Shown here piece after piece: positions 7,001-14,826 of a stretch of 64,000 bases of DNA. The DNA is taken from contig NZ_JAPKFL010000031.1 in the NCBI RefSeq assembly GCF_026262575.1, forward strand, positions 1 to 64,000. Reading direction: 5' to 3'. The notes under the pieces are model-generated. The model saw only the letters and a list, made by a program, of their open reading frames with translations, made no database searches and was not told the origin of the DNA. Made by a program: the position numbers and the translations under genes. The first letter of the stretch is position 1; the number at the start of each line of letters is the position of its first letter. Source of the stretch: Streptomyces marinisediminis (GTDB lineage: Bacteria; Actinomycetota; Actinomycetes; Streptomycetales; Streptomycetaceae).

Positions 7001-9606
7001 TCCTCGCGCTGAAGACGACGATCAACACGATGGTGGACCAGCTCTCCTCCTTCGCGGAGCAGGTGACGCGGGTCGCCCGCGAGGTGGGCACCGACGGCAT
7101 CCTCGGCGGCCAGGCCCGCGTGCGCGACGTGGCCGGTACGTGGAAGGACCTCACCGAGTCGGTGAACGAGATGGCCGGGAACCTGACGCGCCAGGTCCGC
7201 GCCATCGCCGAGGTGGCCACGGCCGTCACCCGCGGCGACCACGGCGTGAAGATCGACGTGGACGCCGCCGGGGAGATCCTGGAGCTGCAGGGCTTCATCA
7301 ACGAGATGATCCGCAACCTGCGCGAGACCACGCTCGCCAACCGCGAGCAGGACTGGCTCAAGGGCAACCTGGCCCGCATCTCCGGGCTGATGCAGGGGCG
7401 CCGCGACCTCAAGGACGTCGCGCAGCTCATCATGAGCGAGCTGGCCCCGGCCGTCTCCGCGCAGCACGGCGCGTTCTTCCTGGCGGTGCCCACCGGCGGC
7501 GCGGCCGAGACGGCCGGCGTCGGCGAGGGCGACGGCGCCTACGAGCTGCGGCTGCTGGGCCAGTACGGCTACGCGCCGGGCAACATGCCCGCCGTCTTCG
7601 CGCCCGGGGAGTCCCTGGTGGGCACGGCGGCGGCGGAGAAGCGGCCGATCATGATGGAGTCCGTCCCGCCCGGCTACCTGCAGATCACCTCCGGGCTCGG
7701 GCAGGCGCCGCCGGCCGACGTGATCCTCATCCCGGTCGTCTTCGAGGGCCAGACGCTGGGCGTGGTGGAGCTGGCGGCCTTCCAGCCGTTCACGCAGATC
7801 CAGAAGGACTTCCTCAGCCAGATCGCCGAGATGATCGCCACGAGCGTCAACACGATCAGCGTCAACACCCGCACCGAGATGCTGCTCAAGCAGTCCCAGG
7901 AGCTGACCGAACAGCTCCAGGACCGCTCGGTGGAGCTGGAGAACCGGCAGCGGGCGCTGGAGAACTCCAACGCGCAGTTGGAGGAGAAGGCCGAGCAGCT
8001 CGCGCAGACCAACCAGGACATCGAGATCAAGAACACCGAGATCGAGCAGGCCCGGCAGGTGCTGGAGGAGCGCGCCGAGCAGCTCGCGGTCTCGATGCGC
8101 TACAAGTCGGAGTTCCTGGCGAACATGTCGCACGAGCTGCGCACGCCGCTGAACTCGCTGCTGATCCTCGCCAAGCTGCTGGCCGACAACGGCGAGGGGA
8201 ATCTCAGCCCGAAGCAGGTGGAGTTCGCCGAGACGATCCACGGGGCGGGCTCGGACCTGCTCCAGCTCATCAACGACATCCTCGATCTGTCCAAGGTCGA
8301 GGCGGGCAAGATGGACGTCAGCCCCACGCGCATCGCGCTGGTGCAGCTCGTGGACTACGTCGAGGCGCACTTCCGGCCGCTGACGGCGGAGAAGAACCTC
8401 GACTTCTCGGTGCGCGTCTCGCCCGAGCTGCCGCCCACCCTGCACACCGACGAGCAGCGGCTCCTGCAGGTGCTGCGCAACCTGCTGTCCAACGCGGTGA
8501 AGTTCACCGACAGCGGCGCGGTGGAGCTGGTGATCCGCCCCGCGCGGGCCGACGTGCCGGTGGCCATCCGGCAGCAGATGCTGGAGCAGGGCGCCCTGCG
8601 GGACGCCGACGCCGAGCTGATCGCGTTCTCGGTGACGGACACCGGCATCGGCATCGCGCAGAGCAAGATGCGGGTCATCTTCGAGGCGTTCAAGCAGGCC
8701 GACGGGACGACCAGCCGCAAGTACGGCGGCACCGGCCTGGGCCTGTCCATCAGCCGGGAGATCGCGCGGCTGCTCGGCGGCGAGATCGGCGCGGTCAGCG
8801 AGTCGGGACGCGGCTCGACGTTCACCCTGTACCTGCCGCTGAACCCGACGGAGCTGCCGCCGCCGGGCTTCGAACAGCCGGACGGGGCCCCGCTGGCCCT
8901 GCCGGGCGTCTCCGAGCCGGGCCACGCCACCCAGGCCGCCGTGCCGCCCGCGCTCCCGCAGGCCCCGGCGGCCCCGCACACCCCGCAGCTCGCCCCGGCC
9001 CCGGCCAAGGAGCCGGACCCGCGGACGGACCCGGAGGCGGACGCGCGGACGGCCGCCGAGCCGCGACCCGAGTCCGAGGCGCGGGCGGAGCCGGCGGCGG
9101 AGCCCGCGGCGCCCGCGGGGCCGACGGGGGCCGTGGACGGCACCGCCCGCCCGGCCGAGCCGGCCGAGGCCCGGGAGCGGCCCGCCGCGCCGGCCTCCGA
9201 GGGTGCCGTGCCGCCGGACCGCAGCACCTTCCAGGGCCGCAAGGTGCTGATCGTCGACGACGACGTCCGCAACGTGTTCGCGCTGACCAGCGTGCTGGAG
9301 CAGAACGGGCTCCAGGTGCTGTACGCGGAGAACGGGCGCGAGGGCATCGAGGTGCTGGAGCAGCACGACGACGTCGCCCTGGTGCTGATGGACATCATGA
9401 TGCCGGAGATGGACGGCTACGCCACGACGCAGACGATCCGCAGGATGCCGCAGTTCGCCGGGCTGCCGATCATCGCCCTCACCGCGAAGGCGATGAAGGG
9501 CGACCGGGAGAAGAGCATCCAGGCCGGCGCCTCGGACCACGTGACGAAGCCGGTCGAGCCGAACCACCTGCTGACGGTGATGTCCCAGTGGATGCGGCGG
9601 GGGTGA
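4030..9606 (+). CDS. osaA: Giant hybrid histidine kinase with HAMP array (OsaA)
   Basis: 1858 aa, starting at GTG 4030 behind AGGAGGG (4018-4024). Domains: an array of about eleven HAMP-like modules of 92 residues (about 120-1085), each with EVTRVAREVGTEG, LGGQA, TWKDLTDSVN and VTTAVAxGDLSQK; a GAF domain (about 1120-1270); a coiled coil (about 1285-1355); HisKA with FLANMSHELRTP, the phospho-His near 1367; HATPase (about 1420-1607) with SNAVKF, DTGIGI and GTGLGLS; a Pro/Ala/Glu-rich linker; and a C-terminal receiver (about 1737-1857) with VDDD and the phospho-Asp in LVLMDIMMPEMDGY. No membrane segment is visible, so it is cytoplasmic. Stacked HAMP domains of this kind are used by group III (Nik1-type) osmosensing kinases. 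In S. coelicolor OsaA pairs with the response regulator OsaB encoded next to it in osmoadaptation. DNA between modules 4 and 5 is nearly identical (see the repeat entry). Confidence 0.9.
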   Translation: MDSGGAVRASAGTRPKGGRTRRSGTVEVDRAALDRLRVALVAMRDGNFRKRLTVAGEGPMAEISAIFNEVADRNLHLTNELSRVRRVVGREGKLTERLEAGACEGSWAAAVDASNALVEDLVRPVSEVGRVLTAVAEGDLGQRMDLRVQGTDGSPPHALRGEFLKVARTVNGLVDQLSVFTDEVTRVASEVGTEGKLGGQAKVRGMSGSWKDLTDSVNTMASRLTAQVRDIALVTTAVAKGDLSRKVTVHVAGEMLELKNTVNTMVDQLSSFQSEVTRVAREVGTEGELGGQARVEGVGGVWQDLTDSVNLMAGNLTSQVREIARVTTAVANGDLSQKVIVNARGEVAQLAETINTMTETLRTFADEVTRAASEVGTEGILGGQAQVPGVAGTWKDLTDSVNTAFRNLTAQVRDIAQVTTAVANGDLSQKVTVDVSGEMLELKNTVNTMVGQLSAFGAEVTRVAREIGVEGTLGGQAQVPGAAGTWKDLTDSVNTAFRNLTGQVRNIAQVTTAVANGDLSQKVTVDVSGEMLELKNTVNTMVDQLSAFAEQVTRMARDVGTEGRLGGQARVDGVSGTWKDLTDSVNSMASNLTDQVRQIAQVTTAVARGDLSQKIQVDARGEILELKNTINTMVDQLSSFADQVTQVAVEVGNEGRLGGQAQVPGVAGVWRELTDSVNGMAGNLTSQVRNISQVATAVARGDLSQKIAVDARGEILELKTTINTMVDQLSSFAEQVTRVAREVGTEGILGGQAEVKGLAGTWKDLTQSVNGMANNLTSQVRNIAEVTTAVAQGDLSKKITVDAKGEILALVTTVNTMVDQLSSFAEQVTRVAREVGTEGQLGGQAQVRDVSGIWKNLTDNVNLMANNLTGQVRNISEVATAVANGDLTKKVTVEASGEVAQLADTVNTMVTTLSSFAAEVTRVAREVGTDGILGGQARVPGVSGTWKDLTESVNMMANNLTGQVRNIAQVTTAIAKGDLTKKIDIEARGEILALKTTINTMVDQLSSFAEQVTRVAREVGTDGILGGQARVRDVAGTWKDLTESVNEMAGNLTRQVRAIAEVATAVTRGDHGVKIDVDAAGEILELQGFINEMIRNLRETTLANREQDWLKGNLARISGLMQGRRDLKDVAQLIMSELAPAVSAQHGAFFLAVPTGGAAETAGVGEGDGAYELRLLGQYGYAPGNMPAVFAPGESLVGTAAAEKRPIMMESVPPGYLQITSGLGQAPPADVILIPVVFEGQTLGVVELAAFQPFTQIQKDFLSQIAEMIATSVNTISVNTRTEMLLKQSQELTEQLQDRSVELENRQRALENSNAQLEEKAEQLAQTNQDIEIKNTEIEQARQVLEERAEQLAVSMRYKSEFLANMSHELRTPLNSLLILAKLLADNGEGNLSPKQVEFAETIHGAGSDLLQLINDILDLSKVEAGKMDVSPTRIALVQLVDYVEAHFRPLTAEKNLDFSVRVSPELPPTLHTDEQRLLQVLRNLLSNAVKFTDSGAVELVIRPARADVPVAIRQQMLEQGALRDADAELIAFSVTDTGIGIAQSKMRVIFEAFKQADGTTSRKYGGTGLGLSISREIARLLGGEIGAVSESGRGSTFTLYLPLNPTELPPPGFEQPDGAPLALPGVSEPGHATQAAVPPALPQAPAAPHTPQLAPAPAKEPDPRTDPEADARTAAEPRPESEARAEPAAEPAAPAGPTGAVDGTARPAEPAEARERPAAPASEGAVPPDRSTFQGRKVLIVDDDVRNVFALTSVLEQNGLQVLYAENGREGIEVLEQHDDVALVLMDIMMPEMDGYATTQTIRRMPQFAGLPIIALTAKAMKGDREKSIQAGASDHVTKPVEPNHLLTVMSQWMRRG
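4395..7290 (+). repeat. Tandem 276-bp HAMP-module array inside osaA
   Basis: The coding DNA repeats with a 276-bp (92-codon) period about eleven times. The block 5271-5372 recurs without a mismatch at 5547-5648, exactly 276 bp on. Other modules differ at many synonymous sites. This points to a recent duplication or gene conversion between modules 4 and 5. Confidence 0.85.
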
Positions 9607-9736
9607 GGCGCGGCGGGGCCGGAACGCGGCGCCGGGAGGCGGCGGGGCCGAGCCGCGGCAGGGCTGATATGTGCGGCTTCCCCGAAGGGATGTATGTTGA
9701 CTGACTGTGGCCGGTTCCGGGTGGAACCGCGGTGTT

Positions 9737-9758
9737 CGGGGAACCTCGTGGTTCCCCG
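9737..9758. promoter_or_regulatory. Inverted repeat CGGGGAACC-TCGT-GGTTCCCCG upstream of osaB
   Basis: A 9-bp perfect inverted repeat with a 4-nt centre lies in the 307-bp osaA-osaB gap. It could be an RNA hairpin ending or damping the osaA transcript, or an operator for a separate osaB promoter. No T-run follows. The rest of 9607-9913 holds no gene that I can see. Confidence 0.45.
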
Positions 9759-9913
9759 GAGCGTTCTCGCAGTGGCACAGTGACATCCCGGTGACAGGGT
9801 GTGGCGGTCCGCGGCGTGCGGCTACCATGACCGGCACAGGAACGGGCGGCGCAAGAGAGAGACGTCCCCACACGAGGCGCCTTCGGGCGCCACCGGGGCG
9901 AGGAGGACGGGCC

Positions 9914-10588
9914 ATGGTGCAGAAGGCCAAGATCCTCCTGGTCGATGACCGGCCGGAGAATCTGCTGGCGCTGGAGGCGATCCTCTCCGCGCTCGATCAG
10001 ACGCTGGTGCGGGCATCGTCAGGGGAGGAAGCGCTCAAGGCATTGCTCACGGACGACTTCGCCGTGATCCTGCTGGATGTCCAGATGCCGGGCATGGACG
10101 GTTTCGAGACGGCCGCGCACATCAAGCGCCGTGAGCGGACCCGGGACATCCCGATCATCTTCCTCACCGCGATCAACCACGGCCCGCACCACACCTTCCG
10201 CGGCTACGCGGCCGGCGCGGTCGACTACATCTCCAAGCCGTTCGACCCCTGGGTGCTGCGCGCCAAGGTGTCGGTCTTCGTCGAGCTGTACATGAAGAAC
10301 GTCCAGCTCCGGGAGCAGGCCGCGCTGCTGCGGCTCCAGCTCGAGAACGGCGCGGGCGCCGAGGAGCGGCAGGACCCGGCGGGTGTCCTGGCCGAGCTGT
10401 CCGCCCGCCTGGCGGCCGTGGAGGAGCAGGCCGAGGCGCTGTCCAAGCAGCTCGGTGACCACGCGGACGCCGGCGCCGTGGCGACCGCGGCCCACCTGGA
10501 GCGCAAGCTCTCCGGGCTGCGCCGCGCACTTGACGCCCTGGAGCCGGGCACGGACGGGAGCCCGGCCTCGGTGCCGTCCCAGCAGTGA
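9914..10588 (+). CDS. osaB: Response regulator OsaB (receiver plus coiled coil)
   Basis: 224 aa, starting at ATG 9914 behind AGGAGG (9901-9906). Residues 5-125 form a CheY-like receiver (ILLVDDRPENL, phospho-Asp in VILLDVQMPGMDGF, Thr in IIFLTA, Lys in DYISKPFDP). The rest has no DNA-binding domain; it is a Gln/Leu/Glu-rich segment predicted to be coiled coil (LREQAALLRLQLENG, LAELSARLAAVEEQAEALSKQL). This matches S. coelicolor OsaB, required for aerial growth and adaptation under osmotic stress. Its partner kinase lies directly upstream. The output is likely by protein-protein contact. Confidence 0.88.
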   Translation: MVQKAKILLVDDRPENLLALEAILSALDQTLVRASSGEEALKALLTDDFAVILLDVQMPGMDGFETAAHIKRRERTRDIPIIFLTAINHGPHHTFRGYAAGAVDYISKPFDPWVLRAKVSVFVELYMKNVQLREQAALLRLQLENGAGAEERQDPAGVLAELSARLAAVEEQAEALSKQLGDHADAGAVATAAHLERKLSGLRRALDALEPGTDGSPASVPSQQ

Positions 10589-10619
10589 CTGACGCCCCGC
10601 CGCCCTGAGCGGGCGTCAG
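10589..10619 (+). terminator. Hairpin terminator after osaB
   Basis: CTGACGCCC (10589-10597) pairs with GGGCGTCAG (10611-10619), starting on the first base after the osaB stop codon. No T-run follows. Confidence 0.7.
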
Positions 10620-10698
10620 GCCCGGCCCGTGCACCCGCGGCCGGGCGCCGTGTCCCGGCGCCCGCCGGTCCGTCCGTGCCTCGCGCGGCGTACGGCGG

Positions 10699-10704
10699 TA
10701 ACCT
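10699..10704 (+). promoter_or_regulatory. -10 element (TAACCT) placing ftsK start at or near +1
   Basis: TAACCT ends 7 nt before the ftsK ATG (10712) and no Shine-Dalgarno sequence lies between, which fits a leaderless transcript. Confidence 0.5.
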
Positions 10705-10711
10705 CACCACC

Positions 10712-13414
10712 ATGGCCTCACGTACGTCCGGCAGCAGTGCCGCGGGAAAGGTGCCCGCCAAGAAGGCGGCCGCGAGGCCGCCCGCGAAGAAGGCCACGCA
10801 GCGCAAGCCGCCCGCGAAGAAGGCGCCCGCCAGGAAGGCGCCGCCCAAGCCCGCGCCGTCCCCGACGGGCGGCATCTTCCGCCTGGTGCGCGCGATCTGG
10901 CTGGGCGTCGCCCACGCCGTCGGCGCCGTGCTCCGCGCGATAGTGGGCGGGGCCAGGGGGCTCGACCCGGCCCACCGCAAGGACGGGCTCGCGCTGCTGC
11001 TGCTGGGCCTGGCCATCGTCATCGCCGCCGGCACGTGGTCGGACCTGCGCGGCCCGGTGGGCGAGCTGATCACGATGCTGGTCACCGGCGCGTTCGGCCG
11101 GCTCGACCTGCTGGTGCCGGTGCTGCTGGGCGCGCTCGCCGTCCGGCTGATCCGCCACCCCGAGCGGCCGGAGGCCAACGGGCGCATCGTCATCGGCATG
11201 TCCGCGCTCGTCGTCGGCGTGCTGGGGCTGGTGCACATCGCCTGCGGAGCGCCCGGCCGCAGCGAGGGCGACGACGCGCTGCGCGACGCGGGCGGACTCA
11301 TCGGCTGGGCCGCGTCCAAGCCGCTGATCCTCACCGTCACCGAGGTGCTCGCCATCCCCCTGCTCGTCCTGCTGACGGTCTTCGGCCTGCTGGTGGTGAC
11401 GGCCACCCCGGTCAACGCGATCCCGCAGCGGCTGCGCCGGCTCGGCGTGCGCCTGGGCGTCGTCGCCGAGCCGGAGCCGGACGCGGAGTCCGGCGGGGCG
11501 CCGCCGCGGCAGCGCCGGGCCGATCTGCGCAAGGACACCAGCGCCGAGGAGGCGGAGAAGGCGGCCCTGGACGGGCGCCGCCGCGGCCGCCGCGCCGCGG
11601 GCGGGTCCGAGCGCCCCGCCGCACGGCCCGCGTTCGGCGCGGAGGGCGGGACGCGCCGCGACGGCAGCTCGCTGGACGCCGTCGACCTGGCCGCCGCGGC
11701 CGCCGCCGACCTCGACGGCGCCCTCCTGCACGGCGTGCAGCCCTCGCCCCTGGTGGCCGGGCTCAGCTCCACCGTCTCGGCCGAGCGCCACGACGACGCC
11801 GAGCACTCCGGCGACCTCGCCGGGGCGCCGGGAGCACGCGGGCCGAGCACCGGGGCGAGCGGCGCGGTGCCCGACCTGACCAAGCCCGCGCCCGACTCCG
11901 CCGACCGCCTGCCGCCGCGCGCGGAGCAGCTCCAGCTCGCCGGGGACATCACCTACGCCCTGCCCTCGCTGGACCTGCTGGAGCGCGGCGGCCCGGGGCG
12001 CACCCGCAGCGCCGCCAACGACGCCGTGGTCGACTCGCTGACCACCGTCTTCACCGAGTTCAAGGTGGACGCCTCGGTCACCGGCTTCACCCGCGGACCC
12101 ACCGTCACCCGCTACGTGGTCGAGCTCGGGCCCGCGGTGAAGGTGGAGAAGATCACCGCGCTGACGAAGAACATCGCCTACGCCGTCGCCAGTCCCGACG
12201 TGCGCATCATCTCCCCGATCCCGGGGAAGTCCGCCGTGGGCATCGAGATCCCCAACACCGACCGGGAGATGGTCAACGTCGGGGACGTGCTGCGCTCGGC
12301 GCAGGCCCAGGGCGAGGAGCACCCGATGCTCGTCGCGCTCGGCAAGGACGTCGAGGGCGGCTACGTCAACGCCAACCTCACCCGCATGCCGCACATCCTC
12401 ATCGCGGGTGCCACCGGCTCCGGCAAGTCCTCCTGCATCAACTGCCTGATCACCTCCGTCCTGATGCGGGCGACCCCCGAGGACGTGCGCATGGTCCTGG
12501 TCGACCCCAAGCGGGTGGAGCTGACCGCCTACGAGGGCATCCCGCACCTGATCACCCCGATCATCACCAACCCCAAGAAGGCCGCCGAGGCCCTGCAGTG
12601 GGTGGTGCGCGAGATGGACCTGCGCTACGACGACCTGGCCGCCTACGGCTTCCGGCACATCGACGACTTCAACGCCGCCGTCCGCGCCGGGAAGATCAAC
12701 GCGCCCGAGGGCAGCGAACGGGAGCTGGCGCCCTACCCGTACCTGGTGGTCATCGTGGACGAGCTGGCCGACCTGATGATGGTGGCCCCGCGCGACGTGG
12801 AGGACGCCGTCGTGCGCATCACCCAACTGGCCCGGGCCGCGGGCATCCACCTCGTGCTCGCCACCCAGCGCCCGTCCGTGGACGTCGTCACCGGTCTGAT
12901 CAAGGCGAACGTCCCCTCCCGGCTCGCGTTCGCCACCTCCTCCCTGGCCGACAGCCGCGTCATTCTCGACCAGGCGGGCGCCGAGAAGCTCATCGGCAAG
13001 GGCGACGGGCTGTTCCTGCCCATGGGGGCGGGCAAACCCACCCGCATGCAGGGCTCCTTCGTCACCGAGGACGAGATCCGCGCCGTCGTCGGACACTGCA
13101 AGGAGCAGATGGCCCCCGTCTTCCGGGAGGACGTGACGACGGGGCAGAAGCAGAAGAAGGAGATCGACGAGGAGATCGGCGACGACCTGGACCTGCTGTG
13201 CCAGGCCGCCGAGCTGGTCGTCTCCACCCAGTTCGGCTCCACCTCCATGCTCCAGCGCAAGCTGCGGGTGGGGTTCGCCAAGGCCGGGCGGCTGATGGAC
13301 CTGATGGAGAGCCGCGACATCGTCGGTCCGAGCGAGGGGTCCAAGGCCCGCGACGTGCTCGTCAAGCCGGAGGACCTGGACGGCGTCATCGCCACCATCC
13401 GCGGGGAGGCGTGA
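10712..13414 (+). CDS. ftsK: DNA translocase FtsK/SpoIIIE
   Basis: 900 aa from ATG 10712. The N-terminus (1-65) is Lys/Ala/Pro-rich with repeated PAKKA motifs. About four membrane segments lie between 90 and 240. A low-complexity linker runs to about 430. The RecA-like motor follows, with Walker A GATGSGKSS near residue 567, LVDPKRVEL, and Walker B VVIVDELADLMM. The C-terminal gamma winged helix (about 830-895, SMLQRKLRVGFAKAGRLMDLME) reads polar KOPS-type sites in orthologues. In Streptomyces FtsK helps clear chromosomes from closing sporulation septa. It is preceded by a terminator and has its own promoter. Confidence 0.96.
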   Translation: MASRTSGSSAAGKVPAKKAAARPPAKKATQRKPPAKKAPARKAPPKPAPSPTGGIFRLVRAIWLGVAHAVGAVLRAIVGGARGLDPAHRKDGLALLLLGLAIVIAAGTWSDLRGPVGELITMLVTGAFGRLDLLVPVLLGALAVRLIRHPERPEANGRIVIGMSALVVGVLGLVHIACGAPGRSEGDDALRDAGGLIGWAASKPLILTVTEVLAIPLLVLLTVFGLLVVTATPVNAIPQRLRRLGVRLGVVAEPEPDAESGGAPPRQRRADLRKDTSAEEAEKAALDGRRRGRRAAGGSERPAARPAFGAEGGTRRDGSSLDAVDLAAAAAADLDGALLHGVQPSPLVAGLSSTVSAERHDDAEHSGDLAGAPGARGPSTGASGAVPDLTKPAPDSADRLPPRAEQLQLAGDITYALPSLDLLERGGPGRTRSAANDAVVDSLTTVFTEFKVDASVTGFTRGPTVTRYVVELGPAVKVEKITALTKNIAYAVASPDVRIISPIPGKSAVGIEIPNTDREMVNVGDVLRSAQAQGEEHPMLVALGKDVEGGYVNANLTRMPHILIAGATGSGKSSCINCLITSVLMRATPEDVRMVLVDPKRVELTAYEGIPHLITPIITNPKKAAEALQWVVREMDLRYDDLAAYGFRHIDDFNAAVRAGKINAPEGSERELAPYPYLVVIVDELADLMMVAPRDVEDAVVRITQLARAAGIHLVLATQRPSVDVVTGLIKANVPSRLAFATSSLADSRVILDQAGAEKLIGKGDGLFLPMGAGKPTRMQGSFVTEDEIRAVVGHCKEQMAPVFREDVTTGQKQKKEIDEEIGDDLDLLCQAAELVVSTQFGSTSMLQRKLRVGFAKAGRLMDLMESRDIVGPSEGSKARDVLVKPEDLDGVIATIRGEA

Positions 13415-13470
13415 GGCAGCGCCCTCCGCGGGGAGGCGTGAGGCACCGTCATCCGCGGGAGGCGTGAGGC
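13399..13470 (+). repeat. Three 27-bp-spaced copies of an 18-19 bp unit across the ftsK stop codon
   Basis: The unit CCGCGGGGAGGCGTGAGGC occurs at 13399-13417, 13426-13444 and, one G shorter, 13453-13470. Each copy contains the GCG-TGA that ends ftsK in copy 1. The exact 27-bp period suggests tandem duplication of the gene end. Confidence 0.85.
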
Positions 13471-13903
13471 CCCGCGGGCCGCGCCGGTGCGGGGCGGGCG
13501 GTGCCCGGGGCGGGCGGTGCCCGGGGCGCGCGGCGTTGCTCCGGGAGGGTGGAATCCGGGTGGGACCGGGGCGGAGATCCGGGGGGAACCCGGGGAATCC
13601 GAAAGAAAGGACCTGGTCGGAGCGGTACGCGCGGCCGGGCCCGCCGTCGGCGAGTCCGAGCCGTGACCGGGGCGACGCTCATCCGTAAGGAGCACACGGG
13701 CAACCGTTTCGTTATGCCTCACGTCCCGTTAGGCGGGTAAGCGGAACATCACCCGTGCCGTCGCGGCGGTGCGGGCCCGTGGGCCCGTGGGCGGTCGGCC
13801 ATCCTGATGGCGTACAAACCCCTCCCGCCCGCTTGCCCGCCCCTCTCCTGACCCCCCTAGACTGAATGTCCAGCAGGTGGCTACACGCTCGAAAGGCGCC
13901 CTC
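13471..13903. other. Non-coding gap between ftsK and the RodZ-like gene
   Basis: I see no gene. The stretch opens with a short G/C-rich tandem unit (GGGCGGGCGGTGCCCG, twice, near 13494-13530) and continues as G-rich sequence before the next start. Nothing resembles an RNA gene. Confidence 0.5.
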
Positions 13904-14740
13904 GTGTCCATCGGCACTCCCGGAAGCCCCGGCAACTCCCCCGAAGAGGACCGCACTTCAGCCCTGCCCGACGAGGAACGGCCGCCGCTCGGCCGGGTTC
14001 TCCGCCAGGCCCGCCTCGACGCGGGCCTGACCGTCGAACAGGTCAGCACCGCGACCCGCGTGCGCACCCCGATCGTGCAGGCGATCGAACAGGACGACTT
14101 CTCCCGCTGCGGCGGCGACGTGTACGCCCGCGGCCACATCCGGGCTCTCGCCAAGGCGGTCGGGGTGGACCCGCAGGCCCTGGTGGCCCAGTACGACGCC
14201 GAGCACGGCGGGCGGCCGAAGCCCACGGAGGCCGCACCGCTGTTCGAGGCCGAGCGCCTCCGGCCCGAGCGCCGCCGCCCGAACTGGACGGCGGCGATGG
14301 TCGCGGCCATCGTCGTGGTCGTCGGCTTCGTCGGCTTCACCTTCCTCGGCGGCGATGACGAGGGCGGCCGCGACACCGTGGCCACCGACCAGGGCACCCC
14401 GCAGGCCTCGCCGAGCCCCACCGCCTCCGCGGCGCCCGCGCCCGAGCCGTCCGACAGCGCCATCGCGGCGGCCCCGGCGGACAAGGTCACCGTCAAGCTC
14501 GTCGCCAACGGCGGGAACAGTTGGATCTCCGCCCAGGACCACACCGGCCGCCTGCTGCACGAAGGGGTGCTGAAGGACGGCGGGAGCGAGACCTTCACCG
14601 ACGACGAGAAGATCGACCTGGTGCTCGGCAACCCGAGCGCCATCGACGTCTTCGTCAACGGCAAGCGGGTCGACACCGTGGGGGAGGTCGACCAGGTCCA
14701 GCGCCTGACCTACACCAAGGGAGACCCGGCACAGGGCTGA
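13904..14740 (+). CDS. RodZ-like HTH membrane protein with C-terminal DUF4115-type domain
   Basis: 278 aa, starting at GTG 13904 behind GAAAGG (13891-13896). Residues 30-95 are an HTH_25 domain (LGRVLRQARLDAGLTVEQVSTATRVRTPIVQAIEQDDF, then YARGHIRALAKAVGVDP). A single membrane span lies about 130-150 (AAMVAAIVVVVGFVGFTFL). A Pro/Ser/Ala linker leads to a C-terminal beta-rich domain (KVTVKLVANGGNSWISAQD to VDQVQRLTYTKGDP). This is the architecture of RodZ relatives, which link MreB to the envelope. In actinobacteria the gene usually sits between ftsK and rimO/pgsA, as here. Whether it acts in cell shape or as a regulator cannot be told from sequence. Confidence 0.82.
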   Translation: MSIGTPGSPGNSPEEDRTSALPDEERPPLGRVLRQARLDAGLTVEQVSTATRVRTPIVQAIEQDDFSRCGGDVYARGHIRALAKAVGVDPQALVAQYDAEHGGRPKPTEAAPLFEAERLRPERRRPNWTAAMVAAIVVVVGFVGFTFLGGDDEGGRDTVATDQGTPQASPSPTASAAPAPEPSDSAIAAAPADKVTVKLVANGGNSWISAQDHTGRLLHEGVLKDGGSETFTDDEKIDLVLGNPSAIDVFVNGKRVDTVGEVDQVQRLTYTKGDPAQG

Positions 14741-14814
14741 TCCGCACCGCCGCGTCCCGCACGCCGGGCCCGCCTGCCCGGCAGGGCCCGGCTCTCGGTG
14801 CGCGCGCGACGAAG

Positions 14815-14820
14815 TAGGGT
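14815..14820 (+). promoter_or_regulatory. -10 element (TAGGGT) of rimO, leaderless spacing
   Basis: TAGGGT ends exactly 6 nt before the rimO ATG (14827), which would make the A of ATG the +1 base. The same bases also contain a weak Shine-Dalgarno match (AGGGTGAG). Confidence 0.55.
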
Positions 14821-14826
14821 GAGCCC

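Noticed and set aside
1018..9930. A 2970-codon open frame on the minus strand covering osaC and the whole antisense of osaA
   Set aside because: Only its 3' part is osaC (start near 3786). The rest mirrors the HAMP array of osaA, and its openness follows from GC-rich third positions in the sense gene. It shows no domain.
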